Shown here in pieces: positions 26,538 through 35,202 of a stretch of DNA of 64,000 bases; positions within the stretch are counted from its first letter, which is position 1, and each line of letters starts with the position of its first letter. This DNA comes from Butyrivibrio fibrisolvens (GTDB taxonomy: Bacteria > Bacillota > Clostridia > Lachnospirales > Lachnospiraceae). The stretch covers positions 1,860,001-1,924,000 of the forward strand of contig NZ_CP065800.1 in NCBI RefSeq assembly GCF_023206215.1, written 5' to 3'. Position numbers and translations under genes: made by a program. Below the pieces are notes generated by a model. That model was not told where the DNA came from and made no database searches. It saw only the letters and a list, made by a program, of their open reading frames with translations.

Positions 26538-27638
26538 ATGATATACGAACATGGTGGTGACATTTACAATAATGATATAGAGCTTGATTTTTCTGTTAAT
26601 CTGAATGCATTTGGGATGCCTGAAAGTGTGAAGAGAGTTATTACAGGCAGCCTTGATAAGGCAGAAAACTATCCGGACCCTGATTGGCACGATCTTAGAG
26701 ATGTTATAGCGGCGTGGGAGAAGACTCATACAGGCGCAGATCTTGTTCCTGAGCAGATCATATGCGGTAACGGTGCATCCGAACTCATACATACTATAAT
26801 TCAGGCTTCCTGGCCTTCATCTGCAATAATCCAGACTCCGGGCTTTTATGGATACGAAAGATCCTTGGAAGCCGCAGACTGCCGTATTATACGTGGAGAC
26901 TCCATGTCAGTAATGCCGGGAGTCAAGCTTAGAAGCGACAGAGAAGGTATATATTTTATGCCTACTGAGAAAATGGCGGATCAGATAAGGAGTCAAAGAC
27001 CTGATATGGTCATCCTTTGCAATCCGTCCAACCCCGTAGGATCCTGTATAAATGAAGAGATACTAAAGAAGATCCTTGTAGCGGCGCGTGAAGTTAAGGC
27101 AAGGATCGTGATAGATGAGTGTTTCCTGCCTTTTTGCTCAGATTTTGCAGGAAGGAGTGCTGTAAGGTTTCTAAAAGATTATCCCAATATGATGATCATT
27201 AGAGCTTTCACTAAGCTTTATGCAATGCCCGGGATAAGGCTTGGCTATGCTATAAGCGGAGCAAGGCTTTGGGGAGAGCAGACTCTTAAGCTACTTCCGG
27301 AATGGAATGTTGGAACACTGGCGCAGGCAGCAGGAATCGCAGCTCTTAAAGATGAGGAGTATCTTAAAAAGTCTCTTTCTTATATTTCAAAGCAAAAAGA
27401 AGTCCTTATGCAAAAGCTTCTGTTCCTTGGGATGGACGTGATCCCCGGAAAGGCGAATTTCTTGCTCTTTAGAAGCCCGCACGAGGTAGATCTTAAACAG
27501 GCTCTTATTCCCAAAGGAATACTAATAAGATCTTGCAATAATTATCCGGGACTCCCGCATTTTGGATTTTACCGAGTATGTGTAAAGAAGGAAGAAGACA
27601 ATGACAGACTTATTGAAGCTTTAAAATCAGCATTTTAA
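26538..27638 (+). CDS. cobD: Threonine-phosphate decarboxylase
   Basis: PLP enzyme that decarboxylates L-threonine phosphate to the aminopropanol phosphate used by CbiB. It belongs to the class I/II aminotransferase fold close to HisC. The N-terminal YEHGGDIYNND and DFSVNLNAFGMP are typical of CobD, and the PLP Lys226 lies in AFTKLYAMPGIRLGY. The 366 residues match the family. It ends the cobalamin cluster. No cobS or cobC gene is next to it, so the last joining steps must be coded elsewhere. Confidence 0.93.
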   Translation: MIYEHGGDIYNNDIELDFSVNLNAFGMPESVKRVITGSLDKAENYPDPDWHDLRDVIAAWEKTHTGADLVPEQIICGNGASELIHTIIQASWPSSAIIQTPGFYGYERSLEAADCRIIRGDSMSVMPGVKLRSDREGIYFMPTEKMADQIRSQRPDMVILCNPSNPVGSCINEEILKKILVAAREVKARIVIDECFLPFCSDFAGRSAVRFLKDYPNMMIIRAFTKLYAMPGIRLGYAISGARLWGEQTLKLLPEWNVGTLAQAAGIAALKDEEYLKKSLSYISKQKEVLMQKLLFLGMDVIPGKANFLLFRSPHEVDLKQALIPKGILIRSCNNYPGLPHFGFYRVCVKKEEDNDRLIEALKSAF

Positions 27639-27728
27639 CGAATTTTGTGGGATAATGACTTCAAAAGAACGTAAAACAATGAATATTACGAAAAAGCGAT
27701 GATTTAAAAGAAAAAATTCAAATAATTA

Positions 27729-27786
27729 TATTTAAAATATTTTAAATATAAAAACGCGTCTAAGACCCTGTCATAGACGCGTTTTT
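27729..27786 (+). terminator. AT palindrome and strong terminator after cobD
   Basis: TATTTAAAATATTTTAAATA (27729-27748) is a perfect 20-base palindrome. Directly after it AAAACGCGTCTA and TAGACGCGTTTT form a 12-bp stem with a T-run, an evident terminator that could work in both directions. Confidence 0.85.
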
Positions 27787-27935
27787 GATGTGTATACCAA
27801 TAGTATAGATGTGAAATACAGCACAAATAGAAGCGTTATAACGGTCAAAAAATCCCAAAAGCAGATCATTGGCAGTTTTTAACAAAAGCAGCCTGCTTGA
27901 TACAGCATTAATACTGCATTTGGTATGACAGACAA

Positions 27936-28019
27936 TTGATTTTCGTGACAAATTAGCTATATTTCGAGCAATGTCATTTGATTTTTGTAGTAAATATGCT
28001 ATATTTAGAGAGTGATTGT
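27936..28019 (+). repeat. 42-base tandem repeat upstream of the surface-protein gene
   Basis: Two imperfect copies, each starting TTGATTTT and containing GCTATATTT followed by GAG or GAGAG. They lie in a 530-base gap whose rest (27787-27935 and 28020-28168) shows only the ribosome site GGAGGGG. Each unit contains a TATATT box, so they could be duplicated promoter or operator sites. Confidence 0.55.
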
Positions 28020-28168
28020 TATATATAGGATTTAGTGATTTAAATCTGAAGGGAATACCCACCATTAAAAAAGAATAGAAAACCTTTTCACAGGGTGAAT
28101 TGAATTTCATAGATGAAGTTCTTATTTGTGTTACGGTTTTTAGGAAAAAGGGTACGGAGGGGAAATGT

Positions 28169-30664
28169 ATGAAGAGACGACTTGTAAGAAACTTACTCTC
28201 AGGTGCTGTGGCTGCTACCGTTCTATTCCAGGTCATGGGAAGATGCGGTATAACAACCTACGCGGAAAACAGCTCAGATCAGATGATCGGAGACCAGACC
28301 ATTTCAGACAATGGCGATAATAATACGGGTGATCAGACTACTGATAACGAAGCTACGGGTAATGATGTATCAGATAATGGTTCTATAGGTGATGGAATTA
28401 TAGATGATGGTCAGGATGGTTTGAATGGTCAGGGTGATTTAGATGATAGTAATGTTCAGGGTGGCAGTGAAGATCAGACAGAATCAGACAATTTAGATCA
28501 GGAAGGACAGGATATAGAAGATTCTGAAACAGATCTGGATAGTGAAGAAGCTATACCGGAAAAAGGATCTGAAAAGGATAATACCAAAACAAATAAAGAA
28601 GTCACTGAAGGTAAAGGTGATGACGAAGCAGAATATAAGGTTGTAACTATAACTTATATAGCAGGAGAGGGTGGAACTCTTGAAGGGATTACTAATGGAG
28701 AGACATCATTAACTGAAGAAGTTGTTATAGCATTAGATGATGATAATACAGATGAAACAGCTTCAGAGGAATCAGCAGATACTTCTTATACTGATGAAGA
28801 AGAAATTGCGGATTCATCCGCAGACGGTTCTGCAGATCTTACTTCTGTTCAGGAAGATACAAATGCCAGTGCTGATACAGCGAAGGCTCCAGATGAAGCG
28901 GTAGAAGAATCTGTAGATGCTGCACCTGCAGAAGATAGTGAAGCTGCATCTGCAGATGAGACAGTTGAAGGAGCTACAGCTCTTCCTGAAGTAGGATATG
29001 AATTCGTAAGCTGGACACTTGCTGATGCTGACAGCCTCGTATCAACTGAAGAAAGTCTAGAGCTTTCTGCCTCTGATATAGAGACTCTTAGCGGCAATGC
29101 TAATGAGCTTACATTCATGGCAAGCTTTAAGCAGGCTGATGTCTATACATCTGTGGATTTTACACCAACAGTTTATTCTTCTCTTTCAGGTAAGGATCTT
29201 ACTGCCGGAGAGTTTAATTACTACATGGTAAGTACTGATGCAAATGGTAATAGTATAGATGGTTATGCAGCTACTGCTTCAAACCAGGCAGATGGAGTTG
29301 TACAGTTCCCAAGCATAACCTATGACAAGCCCGGAACATATTATTACAAGATAACACAGACAGATGAAGGAAAAGAAGGCTATATTTACGACAATAACTT
29401 TTATTCTTTAAGAGTGTATGTAGCCGAGGATGCTGATAAAGCCGGTGCTCTTAATGCAAATGCTGCATATTTTAAAAATGCAAGTGCACCTGCAATTACT
29501 GTTAGAATGTATGATTATGAAGAAGATTCCAGTAATGGAAGCCCTATAAATGATGGTCACGCATTTAAGTTTTCCAATGGATCGAAGTATCAGGGCTTTA
29601 ACAAATGGGTCGGTTCTCAAAAAGGAATATATCAGGGTATCGTATTAACAACTCTTGGAGAAGATGGCTATCCTGTATTAAACAGTGCTGTTACTAAAAG
29701 TAGTGAAAGTCTTGCTTACCTTTTTAACGGAACTACTGATGGCGTAGAATCATATAATGAGAACGCTACTTTATATAACGCTGATGGTAATGGAATGTAT
29801 ACCTACAATAGTAGCAGTTTCTATCCTTTTGGCACAGGCAACAATCTGTTTGGAGTAGTTACTGAGACAGCCTTTATAATACCTGAAGACGGCAAAGCCG
29901 GTGATAGTGATATGGTCTACCGCTTCTCAGGAGATGATGATGTATGGGTATATGTTGATGGACAGCTTGTTATAGACCTTGGTGGTATACATGATGCTTA
30001 TGGCGCTGAAGTTAACTTTAATTCAGGTGATATCTCATATTTCAATCCAGGTGGAAACGGCATTGCACCAGATAACAAGTATATCAATAATTTAAGTGAA
30101 GTCTTTTCAGAAGGATGGAAAGACGGACAGATGCACCAGCTCAAGATCTTTTATTTTGAACGTGGTAAGTATAAGTCAAACTATAACTCAATGTTTAATC
30201 TTAATCTGATTGCTAACTTCAGCAATACATATGAGCAGGTTATAGTTCCTGATGTTCCCAAGGAAGATCCGCCAGTAACACCTGAGGAACCCACTGTAAC
30301 ACCGCAGGATCCTCCTGTAGTACCTGAAACACCTCAGGAGCCTGCAACTACGACAACAACTACAACAACTACAACAACTACTACTACAGAAACACCTCAG
30401 ACAACTTCTGAGCAGGCTGTGACAGAGGAGACACCTATAAGCGCACCTCCAATAGCAATGGTGGATGAAGAGCCTGAAGTTCTTGGTGAGACAAGACTTG
30501 CAGTTACTGATGAAGGCGAAGAAGAAGCAGTCCTTGGAGAGTCCAGAAATCGTACAACAGGTGATGATTTCAATATTGCAGGGAACATTATAATAATAAT
30601 AGTTGCAGCTATGGCAATTGTCGTACTTGCAGCTCATGCTAGAAAGCGCAGAACCATTGACTGA
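28169..30664 (+). CDS. Large surface protein with pilin-type and fibro-slime domains
   Basis: Wall-attached or membrane-anchored protein of about 831 residues; the ATG at 28169 follows GGAGGGG. It has a signal sequence (residues 1-32), a very acidic Asn/Asp/Thr/Glu region to about 155, and a beta-grasp repeat like InlB-B that is split: ITYIAGEGGTLEG near 160 and GYEFVSWTL near 275, with about 90 acidic residues between. Next come a pilin isopeptide-type domain (324-440, with GTYYYKITQ), a fibro-slime domain (470-685, with FSGDDDVWVYVDGQLVIDLG and FYFERG), a Pro/Thr stalk with a poly-Thr tract, and a C-terminal helix followed by RKRR. No LPXTG is visible; TTGDD precedes the helix. A role in adhesion to plant fibre is inferred. 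Confidence 0.85.
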   Translation: MKRRLVRNLLSGAVAATVLFQVMGRCGITTYAENSSDQMIGDQTISDNGDNNTGDQTTDNEATGNDVSDNGSIGDGIIDDGQDGLNGQGDLDDSNVQGGSEDQTESDNLDQEGQDIEDSETDLDSEEAIPEKGSEKDNTKTNKEVTEGKGDDEAEYKVVTITYIAGEGGTLEGITNGETSLTEEVVIALDDDNTDETASEESADTSYTDEEEIADSSADGSADLTSVQEDTNASADTAKAPDEAVEESVDAAPAEDSEAASADETVEGATALPEVGYEFVSWTLADADSLVSTEESLELSASDIETLSGNANELTFMASFKQADVYTSVDFTPTVYSSLSGKDLTAGEFNYYMVSTDANGNSIDGYAATASNQADGVVQFPSITYDKPGTYYYKITQTDEGKEGYIYDNNFYSLRVYVAEDADKAGALNANAAYFKNASAPAITVRMYDYEEDSSNGSPINDGHAFKFSNGSKYQGFNKWVGSQKGIYQGIVLTTLGEDGYPVLNSAVTKSSESLAYLFNGTTDGVESYNENATLYNADGNGMYTYNSSSFYPFGTGNNLFGVVTETAFIIPEDGKAGDSDMVYRFSGDDDVWVYVDGQLVIDLGGIHDAYGAEVNFNSGDISYFNPGGNGIAPDNKYINNLSEVFSEGWKDGQMHQLKIFYFERGKYKSNYNSMFNLNLIANFSNTYEQVIVPDVPKEDPPVTPEEPTVTPQDPPVVPETPQEPATTTTTTTTTTTTTTETPQTTSEQAVTEETPISAPPIAMVDEEPEVLGETRLAVTDEGEEEAVLGESRNRTTGDDFNIAGNIIIIIVAAMAIVVLAAHARKRRTID

Positions 30665-30826
30665 TTAGATTATTGATTTTTCAAATGGCAGATGTGTATG
30701 AGTATCTATTTATAAATAGGATTTAAATATTTAATATATTCTAAGATCATTGGTTTTGAACATTGAATATTGATCCAAGAATCATGATCAAAGATTCTCT
30801 ATGAAATAGTAATCGCATAAAGTTAA

Positions 30827-30862
30827 AAAAGTCGCCTGGAGACAACATTTCAGGCGACTTTT
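30827..30862. terminator. Bidirectional terminator
   Basis: AAAAGTCGCCTG and CAGGCGACTTTT pair perfectly. It lies between convergent genes and has A- and T-runs on both sides, so it can serve both strands. Confidence 0.85.
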
Positions 30863-30865
30863 GTT

Positions 30866-31102
30866 TTATGGTATGAGACGTTTTATTATCTCTTTGTAAT
30901 TGTCCGCTTCATGAGGGAATGTACAGCTCATACAGCTTTTAATAATCTTATCGCCCTTTTGGATATATTCAGGGCTTCCCGGACATTCATCCTTGAAATA
31001 TAAAGGGCAATAACAAAAAAGACAGTTCATATGCTCCATCCCTTCATGACAAGGGTAGTATTTGCAATCTCTGTTTTCAAAATACTTAAATGAATTCTCC
31101 AT
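30866..31102 (-). CDS. Cysteine-rich small protein (zinc-finger-like)
   Basis: A 78-residue protein with nine cysteines in pairs: RDCKYYPCHEG, NCLFCYCP, DECPG and SCMSCTFPH. The pattern matches the cysteine-rich small domain family (PF04071-like, by memory), thought to bind metal. In other clostridia I recall such genes close to cobalamin genes; here the cobalamin cluster ends 3.2 kb away, which is suggestive only. GGAG five bases before the ATG at 31102 decides the start; the frame stays open to 31150. Confidence 0.75.
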   Translation of the reverse strand: MENSFKYFENRDCKYYPCHEGMEHMNCLFCYCPLYFKDECPGSPEYIQKGDKIIKSCMSCTFPHEADNYKEIIKRLIP

Positions 31103-31289
31103 AAAAACTCCGCTTTGAACAAATACTTTAACACGATAATTATAACACATTGCATTTCGTCGTATAAAATATGCTTTCTGTCGAAATATGCTTTACATCT
31201 TAAAAAAGGTGGTATTCTGATAACTGTCAGCAGGTAACAAATCGCTGACCGATTCCAACAATCAATTTTAACAATGAGAGGAAATGACA

Positions 31290-32588
31290 ATGAGAAAAAA
31301 GATTGTAACTTTGTTTTTAACCGGTTTGTGCTCAGCATCCATGGTATTTGGCTGCGTGGGAACTACAGCATTTGCACAGAAGGGATCTTCAGATAGTAAA
31401 AAGTCTCAGACCTCTAAAGATAGTGATGATAAAAAGGATTCAAAGAAGGATTCCAAGGACGATTCCAAGAGCGATTCAAAAAAGGATTCCAAGGACGATT
31501 CAAAGAAAGATTCAAAGAAAGATTCAAAGAAAGATTCAAAGAGCGGATCAGGAAGCAGTTCCAAATCAAAGTCCAAGGATTATGGCGATGCAGAAGAAGT
31601 CCTTGCAGAGGCTTTTGAGACAATCTATGATTCAGAGTGCATTGGATTGTCAGGCACTAGCACAGTGACATATGATGACGGAGAAGAGGCTTTATTTGAT
31701 TCATATATCCTTGCAGATGATAGCACATATATCGAAGTTCTTTCTAACGAAGACGACAGCGACATAGCATATCTTGTTGTTGCATATGAGAACAAGAAGT
31801 CTTGGGACAAGTATATCATTCCTGCAGGTGGTGCAGAGGACGATATTACAATTGACGAGGTCGACTTTGGAGATCTTGAAGAGAGCGGATATTCAATAGC
31901 TGTAGGAACACTTGCTGATGTTTCATCTGCTGAGTGGGAAGAAGGCAGTGAAGGTGAGACTATCGAGGCTGAGATAGAAGATTATGATCTGACCTATACA
32001 GCAGATCTTGATGATGATTCCAGAATCGAAAGAATAGAAACATCAAACGGAGAGGATTACGAGATCTATTACGATGAAGAGATCCAGTACATCGTCAAGG
32101 ATTTCCTGAATGTTCTCGACGAGATGGAGCCTGATGACGGGGGTTATATCGAATCATTCAGAGAAGGTATTGAAAGTTCTGATGAATACGACTATGACGA
32201 TGACTATTCAGACTATGAAGTCGATGGTGATAAGCTTGGAACATATGTAGATACACCTATCTATTGGCTTGAAGATCTTGTAGAGCTTCTTGATGAAGAT
32301 GACTATAGCTATGATGAAGTATATGAAGCTCTTGAAGCTCTTGATGGAGCTGTAGAAGATGGCCTTGATTATTACAGTAGTGATGCAAGCGGAATGTTTT
32401 CTGCAGGTTATGATGACAATGCATATGCTAAGGTAAAGAAGGGTAAGACAGCTACATATATCCTCCTGTTCTATATACCTGAGACAGACAGCTATGGACA
32501 GATTGAAGTAACTGTAAAGAATACTACTAAGAGTGATCAGTATGCTATCGATTGTGAGATTACAGGTTATTCTGTAAGTGAAGAGTAA
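31290..32588 (+). CDS. Exported Lys-Asp-Ser repeat protein
   Basis: A 432-residue exported protein that I do not recognise. After a signal sequence (residues 1-30; the Cys in FGCVG does not give a clear lipobox) comes a highly charged tract of about 60 residues built on KKDS/KDDS units. The rest is acidic, rich in Asp, Glu and Tyr, with a beta-sheet look (SGTSTVTYDDGEEALFDSYI) and ends in ATYILLFYIPETDSYGQIEV. The domain may be LolA/LppX-like, a lipoprotein-type fold, but this is a guess. GAGG eight bases before the ATG at 31290 supports this start over 31284. Confidence 0.65.
   Translation: MRKKIVTLFLTGLCSASMVFGCVGTTAFAQKGSSDSKKSQTSKDSDDKKDSKKDSKDDSKSDSKKDSKDDSKKDSKKDSKKDSKSGSGSSSKSKSKDYGDAEEVLAEAFETIYDSECIGLSGTSTVTYDDGEEALFDSYILADDSTYIEVLSNEDDSDIAYLVVAYENKKSWDKYIIPAGGAEDDITIDEVDFGDLEESGYSIAVGTLADVSSAEWEEGSEGETIEAEIEDYDLTYTADLDDDSRIERIETSNGEDYEIYYDEEIQYIVKDFLNVLDEMEPDDGGYIESFREGIESSDEYDYDDDYSDYEVDGDKLGTYVDTPIYWLEDLVELLDEDDYSYDEVYEALEALDGAVEDGLDYYSSDASGMFSAGYDDNAYAKVKKGKTATYILLFYIPETDSYGQIEVTVKNTTKSDQYAIDCEITGYSVSEE
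31429..31548 (+). repeat. 12-base coding minisatellite (Lys-Lys-Asp-Ser)
   Basis: About ten units of AAGAAAGATTCA and variants (GAC for AAA, TCC for TCA) code for KKDS/KDDS. The last four units are almost identical, which suggests recent expansion and likely length variation between strains. Confidence 0.85.
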
Positions 32589-32645
32589 TAAATGCTCTTG
32601 GAGATACGCTTAGGCAATATACACTGGGATAATAGAATATAAAGT

Positions 32646-32680
32646 AAAAAAAGGTGTGGTCACATGACCACACCCTTTTT
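32646..32680. terminator. Bidirectional terminator
   Basis: AAAAAGGTGTGGTCA and TGACCACACCCTTTTT form a long stem with a two-base loop, between convergent genes. Confidence 0.88.
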
Positions 32681-32690
32681 AATAGGCTAT

Positions 32691-33362
32691 TTATTCAGCG
32701 TCAAGAACGAATGTAATATCTGTATCTTCGTCGATATCGAATTCACTTAAATCAAGAACGCCTGTAAGATTGCCATCTTCGTATGTGAGAACCCAACCTT
32801 CACCTTCTTCGCCATCTTCACCAACGGTCTCAACACCCTTAAGAGTGATTGAATCTCCATCGATTTCATACTCGCCGGTCTCTTCTTCTTCGAAATCAGA
32901 AACTTCGAATTCTGTCATATAATCAGCGATGAAATCTTCTTTGGACTCATAACCCATTGTCTCCCAAATTGAAGAATAACCAGCAGCCTCAAGAACTTCA
33001 TCAATAGTCATTCCTTCAAGAGATGGTTCAGAAGCAATCTCATTTTCAAAAACGCTTGTCATGAAAGGCTCAATGTTCTCTTCCATGTAAGCTTTGAAAT
33101 TATCTGATGTAGCCTCAGCGTCAACTGTGAGAGTATACTCGCCTTCTGAAAGCTCAAGCTTATAAGGAACAACAAGAGTTCCTGTCCATTCATAATCACT
33201 TGTACCTACAGCAGATTCCATGGCGTCCTTCATGACAGTTCCCATGTACTGAGAGAGATCAACATCTGCAGTATAATTTCCATCAAAGTTTTTCTTACTG
33301 CAGCCAATAAGTGAAAGCATCATTGTTGCAGTGAGTGCAATAGCACCTAATTTCTTCATCAT
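32691..33362 (-). CDS. Lipoprotein of unknown function
   Basis: A 223-residue lipoprotein. The signal peptide ends in LIGC, giving lipidated Cys21. The mature part is strongly acidic and mixes a helical centre (SLEGMTIDEVLEAAGYSS) with C-terminal strand-like repeats (GEYEIDGDSITLKGVE and LTYEDGNLTGVLDLSE), as in small lipocalin-like lipoproteins of clostridia. GGAGG lies seven bases before the ATG. The family is not known to me. It is convergent with the Lys-Asp-Ser repeat protein, also an acidic exported protein. Confidence 0.75.
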   Translation of the reverse strand: MMKKLGAIALTATMMLSLIGCSKKNFDGNYTADVDLSQYMGTVMKDAMESAVGTSDYEWTGTLVVPYKLELSEGEYTLTVDAEATSDNFKAYMEENIEPFMTSVFENEIASEPSLEGMTIDEVLEAAGYSSIWETMGYESKEDFIADYMTEFEVSDFEEEETGEYEIDGDSITLKGVETVGEDGEEGEGWVLTYEDGNLTGVLDLSEFDIDEDTDITFVLDAE

Positions 33363-33503
33363 AATTTTTCCTCCTAATTATATAAAACACAACTATTCTT
33401 TTTTATCATGTTTAGAGATAAAAAGCAAGATAATATCTGATATATGGTACAATAGTGTATTGTATTGTGAGCGTTAAGATTGTGAACACCACATATTATT
33501 ATC

Positions 33504-33532
33504 TTGACACACTGACTTTATTTTGCTAAAAC
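33504..33532 (+). promoter_or_regulatory. Candidate promoter of the antiporter gene
   Basis: A perfect TTGACA, 17 bases and TAAAAC. The predicted leader is about 110 bases and contains the hairpin at 33567. Confidence 0.5.
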
Positions 33533-33566
33533 AGATAAGGTTATTAATTCATAAAAAGGGTAAATT

Positions 33567-33624
33567 AACGATAAATGTCCCCCCGTTTTGCTATAACAGT
33601 GGAACAGGCGTTTATCGTTTTTAT
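33567..33624 (+). promoter_or_regulatory. Terminator-like hairpin in the antiporter leader
   Basis: AACGATAAATG and CGTTTATCGTT form an 11-bp stem (one G-T pair) around a 31-base loop with a run of six C, followed by TTTTTA. It ends 30 bases before the gene, so it could be an attenuator that responds to ions or another signal. It matches no riboswitch class that I know. Confidence 0.5.
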
Positions 33625-33650
33625 ATGTTAGAGGAAAAGAGGACAAAATT

Positions 33651-34838
33651 ATGGAAAAGTATGAGTTTCTGAAAGATCTGGCGATCATATTGTTATCAGC
33701 CAAGATCTTCGGTATTGTCGCTAAGAAGTTCAAGGCACCTCAGGTAGTTGGAGAGATCATTGCAGGTCTTATTGTGGGTAACTGCCTCCTGGGTCTTGTA
33801 CAGGAGTCTGATTTTATATCAGGTATAGCAGAGATCGGTGTTATCATGCTCATGTTCGAAGCAGGACTTGGCACCAATATGAAGAAGCTTAAAGAGACAG
33901 GTGTTAAGGCTACTATCATAGCCTGCTCAGGTGTATTTATTCCACTTATTCTGGGCGCTATATTGTATATGTCTTTTTATGGTTTTGCTTCCTATGGTAC
34001 AGAAGAATTCACCAAGGCTCTGTTTATCGGAACTATCATGACTGCTACAAGTGTTAGTATCACAGTTGCTGCTCTTAAAGAGATGGGCAAGCTCTCAAGC
34101 ACTGTAGGAACTACAATCATGAGTGCAGCTATCATAGATGATGTTATTGGTATCATCGTACTTACTATGGTTCTGGGCCTTAGAGATACTACTCAGAATC
34201 CCGGAATGGTAATCGTTAAGTCTGTTCTTTTCTTCGTTATAGCAGCTGTTTCAGGCGTTGTAGTTTATAGAGTATTTGCATGGCTTGATACAAGATATGA
34301 GCACACAAGACGTATCACAATAGCCAGCCTTGCATATTGCCTCGCAATGGCATATGTTGCTGAGAAGTATTTTGGAATCGCTGATATCACAGGCGCATAT
34401 GTAGCCGGTATCGTTCTGTGCAACCTTGCAGATGCTTCTTATATAGAGCGCCGAGTAGATATAAGTTCATACATGGTATTTGCTCCTGTATTCTTTGCTG
34501 GAATAGGTCTTAAGACAAGCTTTGATTCTATGAACAGTACGCTCCTTGTCTTTTCTATCGCATTTGTAATAGTCGCTCTTCTTGGCAAAATTATTGGATG
34601 CGGACTTGTATCCAAGGCACTTAAGTTCAACTGGTCCGATTCACTTAAGATAGGACTTGGAATGATGACAAGAGGAGAAGTAGCGCTTATTGTAACCAAT
34701 AAGGGCCTTGAAGCCGGGATTATATCTAATGAATACTTCTCTGCCGTAATCCTTCTTATCATCATCAGTTCTATTTCAACACCACTTCTTCTTAAAGCGG
34801 TTTATAACAAGGATGAGAAAAAGAAGCTGGCAGCCTGA
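33651..34838 (+). CDS. Cation:proton antiporter, CPA2 (Kef/NapA) type
   Basis: Membrane antiporter of 395 residues with about 12 hydrophobic segments. The N-terminal AKKFKAPQVVGEIIAGLIVG and the paired acidic motif in AAIIDDVIGIIVLT are the marks of the CPA2 family, in which the Asp pair carries the ions. There is no RCK or TrkA domain at the C-terminus, unlike KefB/KefC. It should exchange Na+ or K+ for protons. AGAGGA precedes the ATG. It is a single transcription unit with its own terminator and possible leader control. Confidence 0.9.
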   Translation: MEKYEFLKDLAIILLSAKIFGIVAKKFKAPQVVGEIIAGLIVGNCLLGLVQESDFISGIAEIGVIMLMFEAGLGTNMKKLKETGVKATIIACSGVFIPLILGAILYMSFYGFASYGTEEFTKALFIGTIMTATSVSITVAALKEMGKLSSTVGTTIMSAAIIDDVIGIIVLTMVLGLRDTTQNPGMVIVKSVLFFVIAAVSGVVVYRVFAWLDTRYEHTRRITIASLAYCLAMAYVAEKYFGIADITGAYVAGIVLCNLADASYIERRVDISSYMVFAPVFFAGIGLKTSFDSMNSTLLVFSIAFVIVALLGKIIGCGLVSKALKFNWSDSLKIGLGMMTRGEVALIVTNKGLEAGIISNEYFSAVILLIIISSISTPLLLKAVYNKDEKKKLAA

Positions 34839-34856
34839 TCTTTATTATAATATTAG

Positions 34857-34900
34857 TGCAGTTGTTAGAGTGTAAGTTACTCTGACAACTGCATTTTTTT
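34857..34900 (+). terminator. Terminator of the antiporter gene
   Basis: TGCAGTTGT and ACAACTGCA, with an inner stem AGAGT/ACTCT, followed by seven T. Confidence 0.88.
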
Positions 34901-35007
34901 ACCCGAAATAAGTAATAAGGTTAAATAATTACATCTCTTTTTTTATCTTGTAAATAAGCATTTATAGATTTATCATTAGTATATATAAGATTTTGTCTTC
35001 AATAATT

Positions 35008-35102
35008 GTAAACAATTTAAGAAAATGTTCTTGGTCAGTCATCAAATGCCCTATATGCCAGCATTAGATGACTAACATAAGGCATTTTCTAAAGTCGTTT
35101 AC
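35008..35102 (+). repeat. Shorter palindromic repeat, family 2, copy 1
   Basis: An imperfect 95-base inverted repeat with ends GTAAAC and GTTTAC and an inner part AGTCATCAAATGC paired with GCATTAGATGACT. A related 85-base copy lies at 48177. Both stand upstream of plus-strand genes. The 364-base gap holds nothing else I can name. Confidence 0.65.
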
Positions 35103-35202
35103 TATGCATTATGAAAAATTTTTTGTAATCGGCAGGTTGTAATCGGCGTTTATAACATGGCAGACTATAAATGATCGGTACAGCAAAGAAAGGAGACAGT
35201 CT

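Noticed and set aside
27639..28168. Small reading frames on the minus strand across the gap before the surface-protein gene
   Set aside because: The 158-codon frame there has no ribosome site, crosses the terminator and the tandem repeat, and resembles no protein family.
30866..31102. Cys-rich small protein as a member of the cobalamin operon
   Set aside because: It is on the opposite strand and more than 3 kb away; only a loose association remembered from other genomes supports a link.
31429..31548. Regular 12-base repeats as a CRISPR array
   Set aside because: Units are contiguous, have no spacers and are translated in frame as Lys/Asp/Ser.
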